In this document: positions 1-7,998 of the stretch, one piece after another
Layout of the letters: the number at the start of each line of letters is the position of its first letter
How positions within the stretch are numbered: the first letter of the stretch is position 1
DNA from: UBA8517 sp964606975
Lineage (GTDB): Bacteria; Patescibacteriota; Microgenomatia; UBA8517
Assembly (NCBI GenBank): GCA_964606975.1
Contig: CAZSGY010000021.1
Location: 1 to 47,144, forward strand
DNA: 47,144 nucleotides
Direction of reading: 5' to 3'
Translations under genes and position numbers: made by a program
The notes under the pieces: model-generated
Told to the model about the DNA's origin: nothing
The model's input: the letters and a program-made list of their open reading frames with translations, nothing else
Database searches by the model: none

Positions 1-1
1 A

Positions 2-130
2 GGACTTGATTTTGTCACATATGTAGACACAAACAACATTCTTTTTAGACTATTCACCACGTCTCAAAATAAAGTAAAAAGTGAAGAAGCTTTCTATCAA
101 ATGATATCCACTTTCAAATTTACACCGTAA
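2..130 (+). CDS. C-terminus of an unidentified protein (partial)
   Basis: The frame is open from the left edge of the window and stops at TAA 128-130, giving 42 residues that end in ISTFKFTP. A closing 'ISTFKF' after a helix is common at the C-terminus of small secreted lipoprotein-like proteins, but too little is visible to name a family. It converges with the gene at 141-734, only 10 bases away. The start lies outside the window. This could be noise, but the tight fit against the next gene's stop supports a real 3' end. Confidence 0.55.
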   Translation, partial: GLDFVTYVDTNNILFRLFTTSQNKVKSEEAFYQMISTFKFTP

Positions 131-140
131 ATATTAACCA

Positions 141-734
141 CTATGATGATGGTTGATCTGACCAGCCTTCTTTTCCCTGAGTAAATTCCCGTCCGTCCGG
201 AGAAACACATTTTCTTATTCCGGTTCTTTCATAATACTGTTCCGATGACAATTGGCCTCCGTCATGTCCGATTGCCTTGGTGCAATCTTCATAAGTTGCC
301 ACCCATTCGTACTTTTGTTCTATCGTTGGTGCTAAATCTCCGCCGGGTAGAAGTTCCGGATCAAAATTGCTTTCGGGGCATCCACGGCTGCAGTCTATTG
401 AAACTCCATTATTAAGAAGAATGTCAGCAATTTGCCAGGTATTTATCGATTGTGACATCTCATAAATTGAACTCCTTTGAATATCTTTCCCTTTAATTCC
501 CCTTTTTATAAAGAGCGCAAAATTAAGAGCAGGTTCATATTTAACAAAACCGTAATATTTAAGATCTCCCGTAATTGCCATTTGGGTTGCTGTCTGAGAA
601 ATCCTGTACTTGATTACGGGTGAAAACTTTTTGGGCGCCGCAAATGCATTCTGGATTATAAAAAACAGTCCGACAATCAAAGCCAACACTACAACTGCAA
701 AGCGGGTGGTGCCGGATATCCTTGGTTTTGCCAT
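141..734 (-). CDS. membrane-anchored/exported hypothetical protein
   Basis: About 197 residues with a hydrophobic segment near residues 11-31 ending in an Ala-rich stretch (AFAAPKK), so it is either exported or N-terminally anchored. The mature part has five cysteines (the CSRGC region, DCTK and RKC), which may form disulfides outside the cell. I do not recognise the family. A TTG at 740 would add two residues, but the ATG at 734 lies 10 nt after a perfect TATAAT (750-745) and is preferred, giving a near-leaderless mRNA. It is divergent from the exported protein at 806. Confidence 0.7.
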   Translation of the reverse strand: MAKPRISGTTRFAVVVLALIVGLFFIIQNAFAAPKKFSPVIKYRISQTATQMAITGDLKYYGFVKYEPALNFALFIKRGIKGKDIQRSSIYEMSQSINTWQIADILLNNGVSIDCSRGCPESNFDPELLPGGDLAPTIEQKYEWVATYEDCTKAIGHDGGQLSSEQYYERTGIRKCVSPDGREFTQGKEGWSDQPSS

Positions 735-744
735 AGACAATTTA

Positions 745-780
745 ATTATACCGCTTTATTTAAGAACATTTTGTTATAAT
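745..780. promoter_or_regulatory. divergent promoter pair (two TATAAT boxes)
   Basis: TATAAT on the minus strand (750-745) serves the gene starting at 734. TATAAT on the plus strand (775-780) serves the gene starting near 806. Both are perfect -10 consensus hexamers. The -35 elements are not clear. Confidence 0.65.
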
Positions 781-805
781 GATTAAAGATGGGGGGTGAA
801 TTACT

Positions 806-1432
806 ATTAAAAAAATAACACTAGCTCTACTATCAGCATTTTTGCTAATAACGACAGTTACTTTCGTTTCTGCAAAATCCGAAGTGAGTGTAGCCAAGAG
901 TGCAATTAAAGACGCCACAGCCTTCGGAAGACAATTGGGGAGCTCCGTAGATAAACTTGAGGAACTTGAAGGTAAGATCAAAAATCCGCAAGCCAAAGAA
1001 GCACTCCAAATGGCAGCACAAACGACAGAGCAAGTCGAAGCAACTGCTGAAAGTGCCCTTAACGAAATGTCCGGAAGACCTGGATTTTTGAAATTTATAA
1101 TCGGACCCGATTATAAAAATGCGGGCGAAGTCAGAAGCGAAATTGTAAAGCTGCGCAACGAAATTCGACAATTGACCAGAGTGGGCGAAGGTCTAACTGG
1201 ATCTGACAAGACCGCCATAGATCTGTCAATTACTGCTTTGCAAGAGGATCTGACAGTTATCGAGACCAAGCTTAGTGATGCTTTGGGGGGAATAAGCCTA
1301 TTTGGATGGCTTAGTAAGCTTTTGACAGGATTTGCGACACCTACGACGTTGGCAACCCCAACTCCGTCGGCGTCAGCTACACCTGTTTCAACTGCAAGCC
1401 CGATACCAACAGCATCGCCGGAAGCAGAGTAA
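806..1432 (+). CDS. exported helical protein with Thr/Pro/Ser-rich tail; ATT start
   Basis: The frame gives a complete signal peptide only if it begins at ATT 806: two lysines, then a hydrophobic run (LALLSAFLLITTVTF) ending VSA. The first ordinary start in frame is TTG 842, which would cut the signal peptide in half. GGGGGTGA at 792-799 is a near-perfect Shine-Dalgarno sequence six bases before this ATT, and a stop (TGA 797-799) closes the frame just upstream. The mature part (about 185 residues) is mostly helical, with alternating charged residues suggesting a coiled coil, and ends in a low-complexity TP/SP-rich tail. Function unknown. AUU starts are known for infC; here it is inferred from position only. 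Confidence 0.7.
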   Translation: MKKITLALLSAFLLITTVTFVSAKSEVSVAKSAIKDATAFGRQLGSSVDKLEELEGKIKNPQAKEALQMAAQTTEQVEATAESALNEMSGRPGFLKFIIGPDYKNAGEVRSEIVKLRNEIRQLTRVGEGLTGSDKTAIDLSITALQEDLTVIETKLSDALGGISLFGWLSKLLTGFATPTTLATPTPSASATPVSTASPIPTASPEAE

Positions 1433-1472
1433 TTTTTGAAAACATAGTAAAATATTTTCTGTTTATGTTTTT

Positions 1473-1501
1473 TGTGGAAAACTTTTAAAAAACTTTCCAC
1501 A
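1473..1501. repeat. inverted repeat TGTGGAAA...TTTCCACA
   Basis: Perfect 8-base arms (1473-1480 and 1494-1501) around an A/T-rich centre, just upstream of the promoter at 1512. It could be an operator or a weak hairpin. TTTCCACA resembles a degenerate DnaA box, but the core TTATCCACA is not present. Confidence 0.4.
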
Positions 1502-1511
1502 TAAAAGTCTA

Positions 1512-1541
1512 TTGATATTTATATAAGATTCTCTATATACT
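1512..1541 (+). promoter_or_regulatory. promoter TTGATA-18-TATACT
   Basis: The -35 TTGATA is at 1512-1517 and the -10 TATACT at 1536-1541. The expected start of transcription is about 1548, leaving at most about 5 nt before the ATG at 1553. Confidence 0.6.
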
Positions 1542-1552
1542 TAGACATACGT

Positions 1553-2266
1553 ATGCCAAACAAAGAAGATTCTGCCACAAGACATAGGATGGTAGTTGAG
1601 GAAATTGAAATACCGGAAAAATCTGCTGACTCTCAGTCAGTTGAACCCCAAGAAGCCGCGCCCGTAGAGCAGCCAAAATCCGATATTCTGGATGAGGGAG
1701 CTAAAGTTTCTTCTCAGGAAATTATTGAAGAACAAAAACCAATTGAGGAAAAAGTTGTTCGGCCAATTCAAAACGAACCGAGAAAAACAAAAGGAGACGG
1801 TTCTCCTGTGCTTTGGATTTTAATTCCCGGAATTTTTATTCTGGGGGGAATTTTAGGCGGGGTAGTCTTTTATCAAAAGGGTGTGGGCTCTCTGGATGTA
1901 GTGGAGTCTCCGACACCTATAGCCTCGACTGCTCCCGTAATTTTACCCACCGCCAGCCCTTCAGCTAGTATTGATATATCAAAATTTGATCTTGCTGTTT
2001 TAAACGGTTCAGGAATTGCAGGTGAGGCCGGTAAAGTCAAGGATTTACTCACCAAGGCGGGTTTTAATGTAACCTCAACCGCAAACGCAGCTACATATGA
2101 TTACACTGAAACCATAATCAAAGCGAAGTCGACAGTTGGTGCCTCTGTGATTCAAAAAATTAAAGATGCTCTCAAAAAGAATTATCTGATAGGTGACGAG
2201 CAGACTTTGAGTTCTTCAGCCACCACCGACATACAAATAATTGTCGGGTCTTCAAAAGCGGAGTGA
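1553..2266 (+). CDS. single-pass membrane protein with LytR_C domain
   Basis: 237 residues in three parts: an acidic, Glu/Pro-rich cytoplasmic N-terminus (about 1-85); one transmembrane helix (about 86-107, starting VLWILIPGIF); then a Thr/Pro/Ser linker and a C-terminal LytR_C-type domain beginning at FDLAVLNGSGIAGEAGKV, the usual 'v.V.NGsg..G.A..v...L...Gf.v' pattern. In Gram-positive bacteria this domain sits on LCP-family wall-polymer ligases; here it stands alone, so the role is probably envelope-related but unproven. Its ATG follows the promoter at 1512-1541 almost directly. Confidence 0.8.
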   Translation: MPNKEDSATRHRMVVEEIEIPEKSADSQSVEPQEAAPVEQPKSDILDEGAKVSSQEIIEEQKPIEEKVVRPIQNEPRKTKGDGSPVLWILIPGIFILGGILGGVVFYQKGVGSLDVVESPTPIASTAPVILPTASPSASIDISKFDLAVLNGSGIAGEAGKVKDLLTKAGFNVTSTANAATYDYTETIIKAKSTVGASVIQKIKDALKKNYLIGDEQTLSSSATTDIQIIVGSSKAE

Positions 2267-2276
2267 GTGACACCTT

Positions 2277-2350
2277 TGGAGCGGGTAGGGGGAATCGAAC
2301 CCCCGTCAAAAGCTTGGAAAGCTCCTATTCTACCATTGAACCATACCCGC
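2277..2350 (-). tRNA. tRNA-Gly(TCC), CCA encoded
   Basis: Reverse strand cloverleaf with acceptor GCGGGTA/TACCCGC, anticodon loop TTTCCAA (anticodon TCC), T-loop TTCGATT, discriminator U73 and an encoded CCA (reverse of 2277-2279). In this window only the two glycine tRNAs encode CCA. Confidence 0.95.
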
Positions 2351-2387
2351 GAGGACATCGATATTATATCAAATTTTTAATTTTATG

Positions 2388-2460
2388 TCGGAGTGCCCGG
2401 ACTCGAACCGGGGACCTCCACGTCCCAAACGTGGCGCTCTACCATCTGAGCCACACTCCG
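2388..2460 (-). tRNA. tRNA-Pro(TGG)
   Basis: Acceptor CGGAGTG/CACTCCG, anticodon stem CCACG/CGTGG with loop TTTGGGA (anticodon TGG), T-loop TTCGAGT, A73. CCA is not encoded. Confidence 0.95.
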
Positions 2461-2464
2461 ATTG

Positions 2465-2548
2465 TGCCGAGGGCGGGACTCGGACCCGCATGAGTTATGC
2501 ACTCGAGGGCTCTTAAGGCCCTTGCGTATACCATTTCGCCACCTCGGC
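2465..2548 (-). tRNA. tRNA-Leu(TAA)
   Basis: Class II tRNA with a long variable arm. Acceptor GCCGAGG/CCTCGGC, anticodon stem AGGGC/GCCCT with loop CTTAAGA (anticodon TAA), T-loop TCCGAGT, A73. CCA is not encoded. Confidence 0.93.
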
Positions 2549-2574
2549 TCGTGCATATTTTACCATGGAGAAAG

Positions 2575-4179
2575 TTATTTCGCAGCCGCGGCTTCTAAAA
2601 ATTTAACAAAAAGCGGGTGGGGGGAAAGAGCTCGGCTTATATATTCAGGGTGGTACTGTGTTCCCACAAAAAATTTATGACCCTTCAGTTCAATCGCTTC
2701 AACCAAATTTCCGTCGGGAGATGTGCCTGAAATTACAAAGCCAGCTTTTTCAAACCGCTCACGATATTTATTATTAAACTCATATCTGTGCCTGTGCCTT
2801 TCGTTCAATACGAGATTTTTACGGTAAATTTTCTCCAATAAGGTGCCTTTTTTAATTTTTAAAGGCCAGGCACCAAGTCTTATGGTTCCGCCAAATCTTT
2901 TGCTTTTTATGAGTTCCTTTTGATAATCCATTGCGTGAATTACCGGATGCTTTGTACCATCTCCGGCCTCCTCCGTGTTAGCGTCCTTAAATCCAAGAAC
3001 GTGTCTGGCAAATTCGATAGTTGCCATTTGCATCCCGAAACAAAGACCCAAATAAGGGATTCCCTTTTCTCTGGCATATTTGATAGCCCTGACTTTTCCT
3101 TCAATCCCACGTTTTCCCCAACCCTGAGGAACCAAGACTGCGTCCATCCCATCAAGGTTCATGTTAACGTCTTCCGAATCAATCCAGTTTAATTTAATAC
3201 CGATTCCGGTTTTGGCAGAGGCGTGTTTTAATGCCTCAACAACGCTCACATAGCTATCCTGAAGAATATAATCGCCGCTTCTTTGATATTTGCCCACAAT
3301 TCCTATTTGAACGGTTTTCTCCTTCTTTTTATCTACATTCTGAACCATCTCCTTCCACTTTTGTAAATCAGACTTGCCGATCTTTAGGCTCAACTTTTTC
3401 AAAATTTTCAGATCCAGTTTCTCTTTCTTAAGGAATAACGGCACTTTATAAACGGAATCCAAATCGGGATTACTGATAATATTTTCAACCGGAAGTCCCG
3501 ACGCGAGAGCAATTTTTTCCTTTCTTTTATCATCAACCGGCTTTTCGGCTCTGCCAACTACAAAGTCGGGCATTATGCCCAATGAATTTAATGTGGAAAT
3601 TGACTGTTGAAGAGGTTTACTTTTCAACTCTCCAATATTTCCCGGTGCGGGAAGGTAGCCTACATGTACAAGAACAACATCTTTCGGCGCCTGAAGTTTT
3701 AATCTGCGGTAAGCTTCAAAAAAAAGAAGCCCTTCATATTCACCAACTGTACCGCCAAGTTCAACTATAACAATATCGGCCTTACCCGCCTCACCGGCTT
3801 TACGCCATCTGTTTACGATCTCAGGCGGAATATGATGGTATGGCTCAACACATTTTCCTTCGTATTCTAATGCCCTCTCTTTATCTAAAACCCACTTGTA
3901 AACCTGGCCATTGGTCATGTAATTGGCTTTTGAAAGGCTAACACCCAGAAATCTTTCATAATGTCCGAGATCCTGGTCGGTTTCCAATCCATCTTGAGTC
4001 ACAAAGACTTCACCATGTTCCAGAGGGTTCATAGTTCCTGCATCGATATTTAGATACATATCGCACTTCATTATGGTAACCTTGTAGCCTCTTGATTGGA
4101 GAAGAAGACCGAGAGAGGCGGCGGTAATGCCTTTGCCAAGGCCTGAAAGGACTCCGCCGGAAACGAGAATATACTTCAC
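2575..4179 (-). CDS. pyrG: CTP synthase
   Basis: Converts UTP, ATP and glutamine to CTP, the last step of pyrimidine nucleotide synthesis. 534 residues, close to the usual 530-550. The N-terminal synthetase domain opens with GGVLSGLGKGITAASLG (P-loop) and carries a diagnostic pattern ending MNPLEHGEVFV. The C-terminal class I glutamine amidotransferase domain has GLCFGMQ with nucleophile Cys380 and the YHPEY His/Glu pair near the end. The start is GTG at 4179, which aligns with the family N-terminus (KYILVSGGV) and follows a TTGACA-18-TATAAG promoter by 10 nt with no room for a separate Shine-Dalgarno sequence. Three tRNAs lie just downstream on the same strand. Confidence 0.97.
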   Translation of the reverse strand: MKYILVSGGVLSGLGKGITAASLGLLLQSRGYKVTIMKCDMYLNIDAGTMNPLEHGEVFVTQDGLETDQDLGHYERFLGVSLSKANYMTNGQVYKWVLDKERALEYEGKCVEPYHHIPPEIVNRWRKAGEAGKADIVIVELGGTVGEYEGLLFFEAYRRLKLQAPKDVVLVHVGYLPAPGNIGELKSKPLQQSISTLNSLGIMPDFVVGRAEKPVDDKRKEKIALASGLPVENIISNPDLDSVYKVPLFLKKEKLDLKILKKLSLKIGKSDLQKWKEMVQNVDKKKEKTVQIGIVGKYQRSGDYILQDSYVSVVEALKHASAKTGIGIKLNWIDSEDVNMNLDGMDAVLVPQGWGKRGIEGKVRAIKYAREKGIPYLGLCFGMQMATIEFARHVLGFKDANTEEAGDGTKHPVIHAMDYQKELIKSKRFGGTIRLGAWPLKIKKGTLLEKIYRKNLVLNERHRHRYEFNNKYRERFEKAGFVISGTSPDGNLVEAIELKGHKFFVGTQYHPEYISRALSPHPLFVKFLEAAAAK

Positions 4180-4189
4180 CTTGGAACTA

Positions 4190-4219
4190 CTTATACATAA
4201 AATGAGGAGGGAGTGTCAA
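4190..4219 (-). promoter_or_regulatory. pyrG promoter TTGACA-18-TATAAG
   Basis: On the minus strand, TTGACA occupies 4219-4214 and TATAAG 4195-4190. The predicted transcript starts about 4 nt before the GTG start codon of pyrG. Confidence 0.65.
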
Positions 4220-4245
4220 GAACAAAAATGGTGCGCCTGGGAAGA

Positions 4246-4269
4246 ATATGAAATTGTGAAATTTCATAT
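4246..4269. repeat. 10-bp perfect inverted repeat
   Basis: ATATGAAATT (4246-4255), loop GTGA, AATTTCATAT (4260-4269). It lies between tRNA-Arg and the pyrG promoter, both on the minus strand, so it may end the tRNA transcript or act as a pyrG operator. There is no T-run, so a classical terminator is doubtful. Confidence 0.45.
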
Positions 4270-4336
4270 ATCTTACTTCGCTTTGTAACTCAAATAAATT
4301 TTCGTTAGTCGCGAAGAGCGTTATCGAACTCCCTTG

Positions 4337-4410
4337 TGCGTCCAGCAAGAATCGAACTTGCAACCTTCCGTTCCGAAGACGGACGCTCTATCCAATTGAG
4401 CTATGGACGC
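4337..4410 (-). tRNA. tRNA-Arg(TCG)
   Basis: Acceptor GCGTCCA/TGGACGC, anticodon stem TCCGT/ACGGA with loop CTTCGGA (anticodon TCG), T-loop TTCGATT, A73, no encoded CCA. Confidence 0.95.
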
Positions 4411-4436
4411 ATGGTTCTGGTACAATTATACCTGAA

Positions 4437-5513
4437 ATGTTAACCATAGACGAACAAATTAAGGAAATACAGGAAGTTTTAAGAAAAACTCCACATCACA
4501 AGGCCACAAACGGGTTTATTGGTGCAATGAGAGCCAAAATTGCAAGACTCAAGGATAGGGAAATTGAACAGTCGGGGAAACGCGGTGGAGGCGGCGGAGG
4601 ATACCAGGTTAAAAAACAAGGTGATGCCACGGTTGTTATTGTGGGACCCCCTTCTGCAGGTAAATCAACTCTTATTAATCAGATGACCAACGCCGAAAGC
4701 AAGGTCGCGCCGTATGCTTTCACTACCGTTACCGTAATCCCGGGCATGCTCAAATACAACGAAGCCTATATCCAAATACTTGATATTCCCGGGCTTATTG
4801 AGGGAGCAAAAGAAGGCAAAGGAAGAGGACGTGAGGTTTTATCAGTTGCAAGAGGGGCAGATCTTCTTTTAATAATGACCGATGTCAAAAGGGTTGATGC
4901 TTTTTCCGGAATGATGGATGAGCTCTTGGGTGCCGGAATTAGAATCAATGAAAATCCTCCAAAGGTTTTGATTGATAAAAAAACCAGTGGGGGGTTGGAT
5001 ATATTTTCCAATATTAAACAGAGTATAGATAAAGAAACTATAAAAGAAATTGCCCGTGAATACGGAATAAAAAATGGCACAATCACCCTTCAGGAAAAAA
5101 TAACTCTTGAGCGCCTTTTTGATGCCTTTTCGGAAAATAGAGTTTATGTTCCTGCAATTTTTGTAATTAATAAAGTTGATGAAAAACCTGATTACAAAGA
5201 AGTAATAGACGGCGAATATGTGGCAATAAGCGCCGACAGGGGTGAAGGAGTTTCAGAGCTGATACAGGAGATCTGGAAAGCGCTCAGGTTTATTACCGTT
5301 TACCTGGTAAAGCCCGAGGAGGATTTGGGTATGGGAAATCCAATTGTTATGAAAGAAGGGGAAACCTTGAAAGATGTTGCTCTAAAAATTGGCCCCGATT
5401 TTACCGAAAGTAAAAAGCTTGTTAAAATTTGGGGAGGCGGCGCAAAATTTGCCGGACAGGAAGTTTCCTTTGATACAAAAGTAAAAGAAGGGATGCAGGT
5501 TAGATTTATATAA
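4437..5513 (+). CDS. DRG/Rbg-family GTPase with TGS domain
   Basis: 358 residues. Domains in order: an N-terminal helical region containing HHKATNGFIGAMRAKIARL, the DRG hallmark; a Gly-rich linker (GGGGGGYQV); the G domain with G1 GPPSAGKS (about residues 71-78), G3 DIPGLIEGA and G4 NKVD, with the helical insertion typical of DRG; and a C-terminal TGS domain (from about VYLVKP) with the WGGGAKFAGQEV strand pair. DRG proteins bind ribosomes in archaea and eukaryotes; bacterial Obg instead has an N-terminal Obg fold, absent here. The ATG at 4437 follows TACAAT (4421-4426) by 10 nt. One base separates it from the methyltransferase downstream, suggesting a two-gene ribosome-related operon. Confidence 0.9.
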   Translation: MLTIDEQIKEIQEVLRKTPHHKATNGFIGAMRAKIARLKDREIEQSGKRGGGGGGYQVKKQGDATVVIVGPPSAGKSTLINQMTNAESKVAPYAFTTVTVIPGMLKYNEAYIQILDIPGLIEGAKEGKGRGREVLSVARGADLLLIMTDVKRVDAFSGMMDELLGAGIRINENPPKVLIDKKTSGGLDIFSNIKQSIDKETIKEIAREYGIKNGTITLQEKITLERLFDAFSENRVYVPAIFVINKVDEKPDYKEVIDGEYVAISADRGEGVSELIQEIWKALRFITVYLVKPEEDLGMGNPIVMKEGETLKDVALKIGPDFTESKKLVKIWGGGAKFAGQEVSFDTKVKEGMQVRFI

Positions 5514-5514
5514 T

Positions 5515-6357
5515 ATGGAATTTTTCGAATTAATTGATAGCGGTGATGGTGGGCGCCTTGAGCGTTATGGAGAATACTTACTTGACAGACCTGACCCCCA
5601 AATTATTTGGAAAAAATCACTTTCGCTTCCTGAATGGGAAAAGTGCGATGCCTATTTTAAAAGAATTAGTGAGGACAAAGGCGAGTGGGTCATCAAAACT
5701 AAAATCCCCGAAAGTTGGGGACTTGAATACAACGGGGTTAAGTTTTTAGCAAAGCTTTCTCCTTTTAAGCACACCGGAGTTTTTCCTGAACAAGCTCCTC
5801 AGTGGGACTACATCTATAAAAAAATAAAGGATGAGAGTAGAGACGTAAACGTGTTGAATATATTTGCGTACACCGGAATTGCTTCACTTTTTGCTGCCAA
5901 GGCCGGAGCTAAAGTAACTCATGTTGATTCCAGTAAGCCCGCAATAACCTGGGCCAATGAAAATAGAGCCTTAAATGGGATGAGTGATTCACCTATCAGA
6001 TGGATTATCGACGACGCTATCAAATTTACAAGTCGGGAGATTAAAAGGGGAGCTAAATATGATGCAATCATCATGGATCCGCCGGCTTATGGACACGGGC
6101 CCGCCGGTGAGGTTTGGGATTTTAATAAAGATTTCCCGACACTCCTGTCAAACTGCAAACAAATTTTATCATACAGTCCGCTTTTTGTTCTGGCAAACGC
6201 CTATGCCATCTCATCCTCATCAATCACACTGGCAAACACTCTCAATGACTATTTTGGAAGTCTTGGAGGACAAATTGAAAATGGGGAACTAACTTTAAAA
6301 GAAAAATCCGCGGGCAGACTTCTTTCCACCGGAATTTGGGCAAGGTGGAGTAAATAG
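5515..6357 (+). CDS. class I SAM-dependent methyltransferase, RlmI/COG1092-like
   Basis: 280 residues. The SAM-binding motif I is VLNIFAYTGIASLFAAKAGA (about 115-134), followed by acidic strand-2 VDSSKPA. Motif IV is DPPAYG, the Asn/Asp-Pro-Pro type of nucleic-acid base methyltransferases. The NIFAYTG and PPAYG forms are typical of the RlmI/RlmK family that methylates cytosine or guanine in 23S rRNA. No PUA or THUMP domain is visible; the N-terminal 100 residues are shorter than in E. coli RlmI. It starts one base after the DRG gene's stop, so it is probably translationally coupled. Target base inferred only at family level. Confidence 0.82.
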   Translation: MEFFELIDSGDGGRLERYGEYLLDRPDPQIIWKKSLSLPEWEKCDAYFKRISEDKGEWVIKTKIPESWGLEYNGVKFLAKLSPFKHTGVFPEQAPQWDYIYKKIKDESRDVNVLNIFAYTGIASLFAAKAGAKVTHVDSSKPAITWANENRALNGMSDSPIRWIIDDAIKFTSREIKRGAKYDAIIMDPPAYGHGPAGEVWDFNKDFPTLLSNCKQILSYSPLFVLANAYAISSSSITLANTLNDYFGSLGGQIENGELTLKEKSAGRLLSTGIWARWSK

Positions 6358-6482
6358 TTGTGAGTGAGCCACAGTTACGTCGTTTCGAACCAAATTATAT
6401 CTCAGTTAATAGATATTGTGAAAGATTGGCAAAGAATGTTTAACCCAAACTACAGCTACAACTTAAAAATAGTCTCATATGA

Positions 6483-6488
6483 TATACT
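6483..6488 (+). promoter_or_regulatory. -10 box TATACT of the B12-type radical SAM gene
   Basis: TATACT ends 9 nt before the ATG at 6498, so the mRNA would be nearly leaderless. The 140-bp gap before it (6358-6497) holds no convincing gene. Confidence 0.5.
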
Positions 6489-6497
6489 ATCGGCAAT

Positions 6498-7991
6498 ATG
6501 AAAATTTGGGGAGACCAAAAAGATCTGGATCTGCTTTTGGTAAACGCTCCACTCTCGGATTATTCGAAGCCACATCCCGAATATACTGTTTTTCAACCAC
6601 CAATTGGGTTATCCACACTTGCATCTTATCTTGGAAGAAGGGGCTTTAAAGTAGCTGTTTGGGATGACGATACCGATAAGGTCTCGCCGCAAGGTATAGT
6701 GGAGGGTATTCTGGGTATCAAACCAAGGTGGGTCGGTTTTAACACCTTTACTTCTGGTTTTGAAATACTAGACGACATTCTGGAAAGGATCAACCATGTC
6801 TCTCCTGAGACAAAGGTAATGTTGGGTGGTATTCATGCAACAGTTGCAGGTGAAGACTTTTTGAATACAGATCGACCTAATCAAATAATTGTTAGAAGTG
6901 ATGGTGAATTAAAAGTGGAAGCCCTTCTTAATAGAAATAATCTTGCTGATATCCCCGGAATTAGCTATATTTTTGGGAATGAAGTCAGGATTAACAAAGA
7001 AAACGATCAATGGCTGGTACAAGAGATTGACAATCCGCTTTTTTCTCTAGACAGAAGATTCGTTCCATATGATCCCACACTTGGAAATTTATCGCCTGAT
7101 GGTAAAAGAAGGGCGTTTATTGCCTCATCACGGGGGTGTCCTTATGAATGTACATATTGTTCTTCATCAAGACTAGCAAGAGAAAATACCGCTGTAAGAT
7201 TCAGATCTCCCCAGAGCGTTGTTAATGAAGTAAAAGAAATAATTTCAACTGGAGTTCTAGACATTAAATTTAATGATGAGTTGGTTTGGGCGTCCGAAGG
7301 AAGAATTAAGCAAATTTTGGGTGGAGTGCTTCAAATGGGATTTGGAAGGGAAATGGGTTTACAAATTAGGGGTAATGGTAGAGCGAACATTATCGCAAAT
7401 TGTAGCGATGAAACAATTAGCTTGATGGCCGATGCGGGTGTGAGAAGAGTTGGTTTTGGAGTTGAACAAGGTACAAAAGAAGGCATGAGCAAATTAAAAA
7501 AACACCTAACCCCAGAGGAGGTAATAAATGCAACATCGAGACTAGCCGAAAAGGGTATACCTGCTCTTGCTAATTTTATGTTTAATATTCCAGGCGAGGA
7601 TGAAAGAGAAGAAAAGGCAACAGTAGCACTAGCCAAGGAATTAATTTATATTGGAAGAAAATATGATGTTCCTATCGAAATTGACGGGTATCCATACCGT
7701 CCATATCCGGGAACAGAAATGTATGAAAATTTGATTAGAGTGGGTTACAAAAAAGAAGACCTGACAAAAGTTGTGCAAACTGAAGGTGTGACTGGGGGTG
7801 GGAGTCATCTCCAAGTGGAACCTTACGTTCACTTGTCTGCCGTCAGTCTGGAAAGGGAGAGAGAACATAGATATATGTTCGATAGTTTAACTGAGATGTC
7901 AAATGAAGAATTACACAAATTAGACAATAAGTATAACGTCAGTATCTGTTTAGAAAGAAATAGGACACTCGGGGCCGAGAGAGGTGAATAG
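6498..7991 (+). CDS. radical SAM protein with N-terminal B12-binding-type domain
   Basis: 497 residues. Residues about 10-150 form a Rossmann-like domain of the cobalamin-binding radical SAM type (VNAPLSDY, PPIGLSTLASYL, VMLGGIHATV, and the DGE of RSDGE), but the DxHxxG B12-ligand motif is not evident, so cobalamin may not be bound base-off. Residues 214-221 carry the [4Fe-4S] motif CPYECTYC (Cys214, 218, 221), followed by radical SAM features (FNDELVW, GVRRVGFGVEQG). The C-terminus lacks other known domains. Substrate unknown; related proteins methylate or rearrange lipids, antibiotics and cofactors. The end converges with yjjX 7 bases away. Confidence 0.88.
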   Translation: MKIWGDQKDLDLLLVNAPLSDYSKPHPEYTVFQPPIGLSTLASYLGRRGFKVAVWDDDTDKVSPQGIVEGILGIKPRWVGFNTFTSGFEILDDILERINHVSPETKVMLGGIHATVAGEDFLNTDRPNQIIVRSDGELKVEALLNRNNLADIPGISYIFGNEVRINKENDQWLVQEIDNPLFSLDRRFVPYDPTLGNLSPDGKRRAFIASSRGCPYECTYCSSSRLARENTAVRFRSPQSVVNEVKEIISTGVLDIKFNDELVWASEGRIKQILGGVLQMGFGREMGLQIRGNGRANIIANCSDETISLMADAGVRRVGFGVEQGTKEGMSKLKKHLTPEEVINATSRLAEKGIPALANFMFNIPGEDEREEKATVALAKELIYIGRKYDVPIEIDGYPYRPYPGTEMYENLIRVGYKKEDLTKVVQTEGVTGGGSHLQVEPYVHLSAVSLEREREHRYMFDSLTEMSNEELHKLDNKYNVSICLERNRTLGAERGE

Positions 7992-7998
7992 TATTTAT

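Noticed and set aside
1473..1501. DnaA boxes or a replication origin near the TTTCCACA repeat
   Set aside because: Only two degenerate boxes, no cluster, and no dnaA, dnaN or gyrB nearby.
2263..2680. Plus-strand ORFs with motifs such as RTGDLHVPNVALY
   Set aside because: They are the complements of tRNA genes (Gly, Pro, Leu) read as protein, a common annotation artefact.
6361..6444. GTG-started 27-codon frame between the methyltransferase and the radical SAM gene
   Set aside because: No promoter, no Shine-Dalgarno and no recognisable pattern; the length is compatible with chance.
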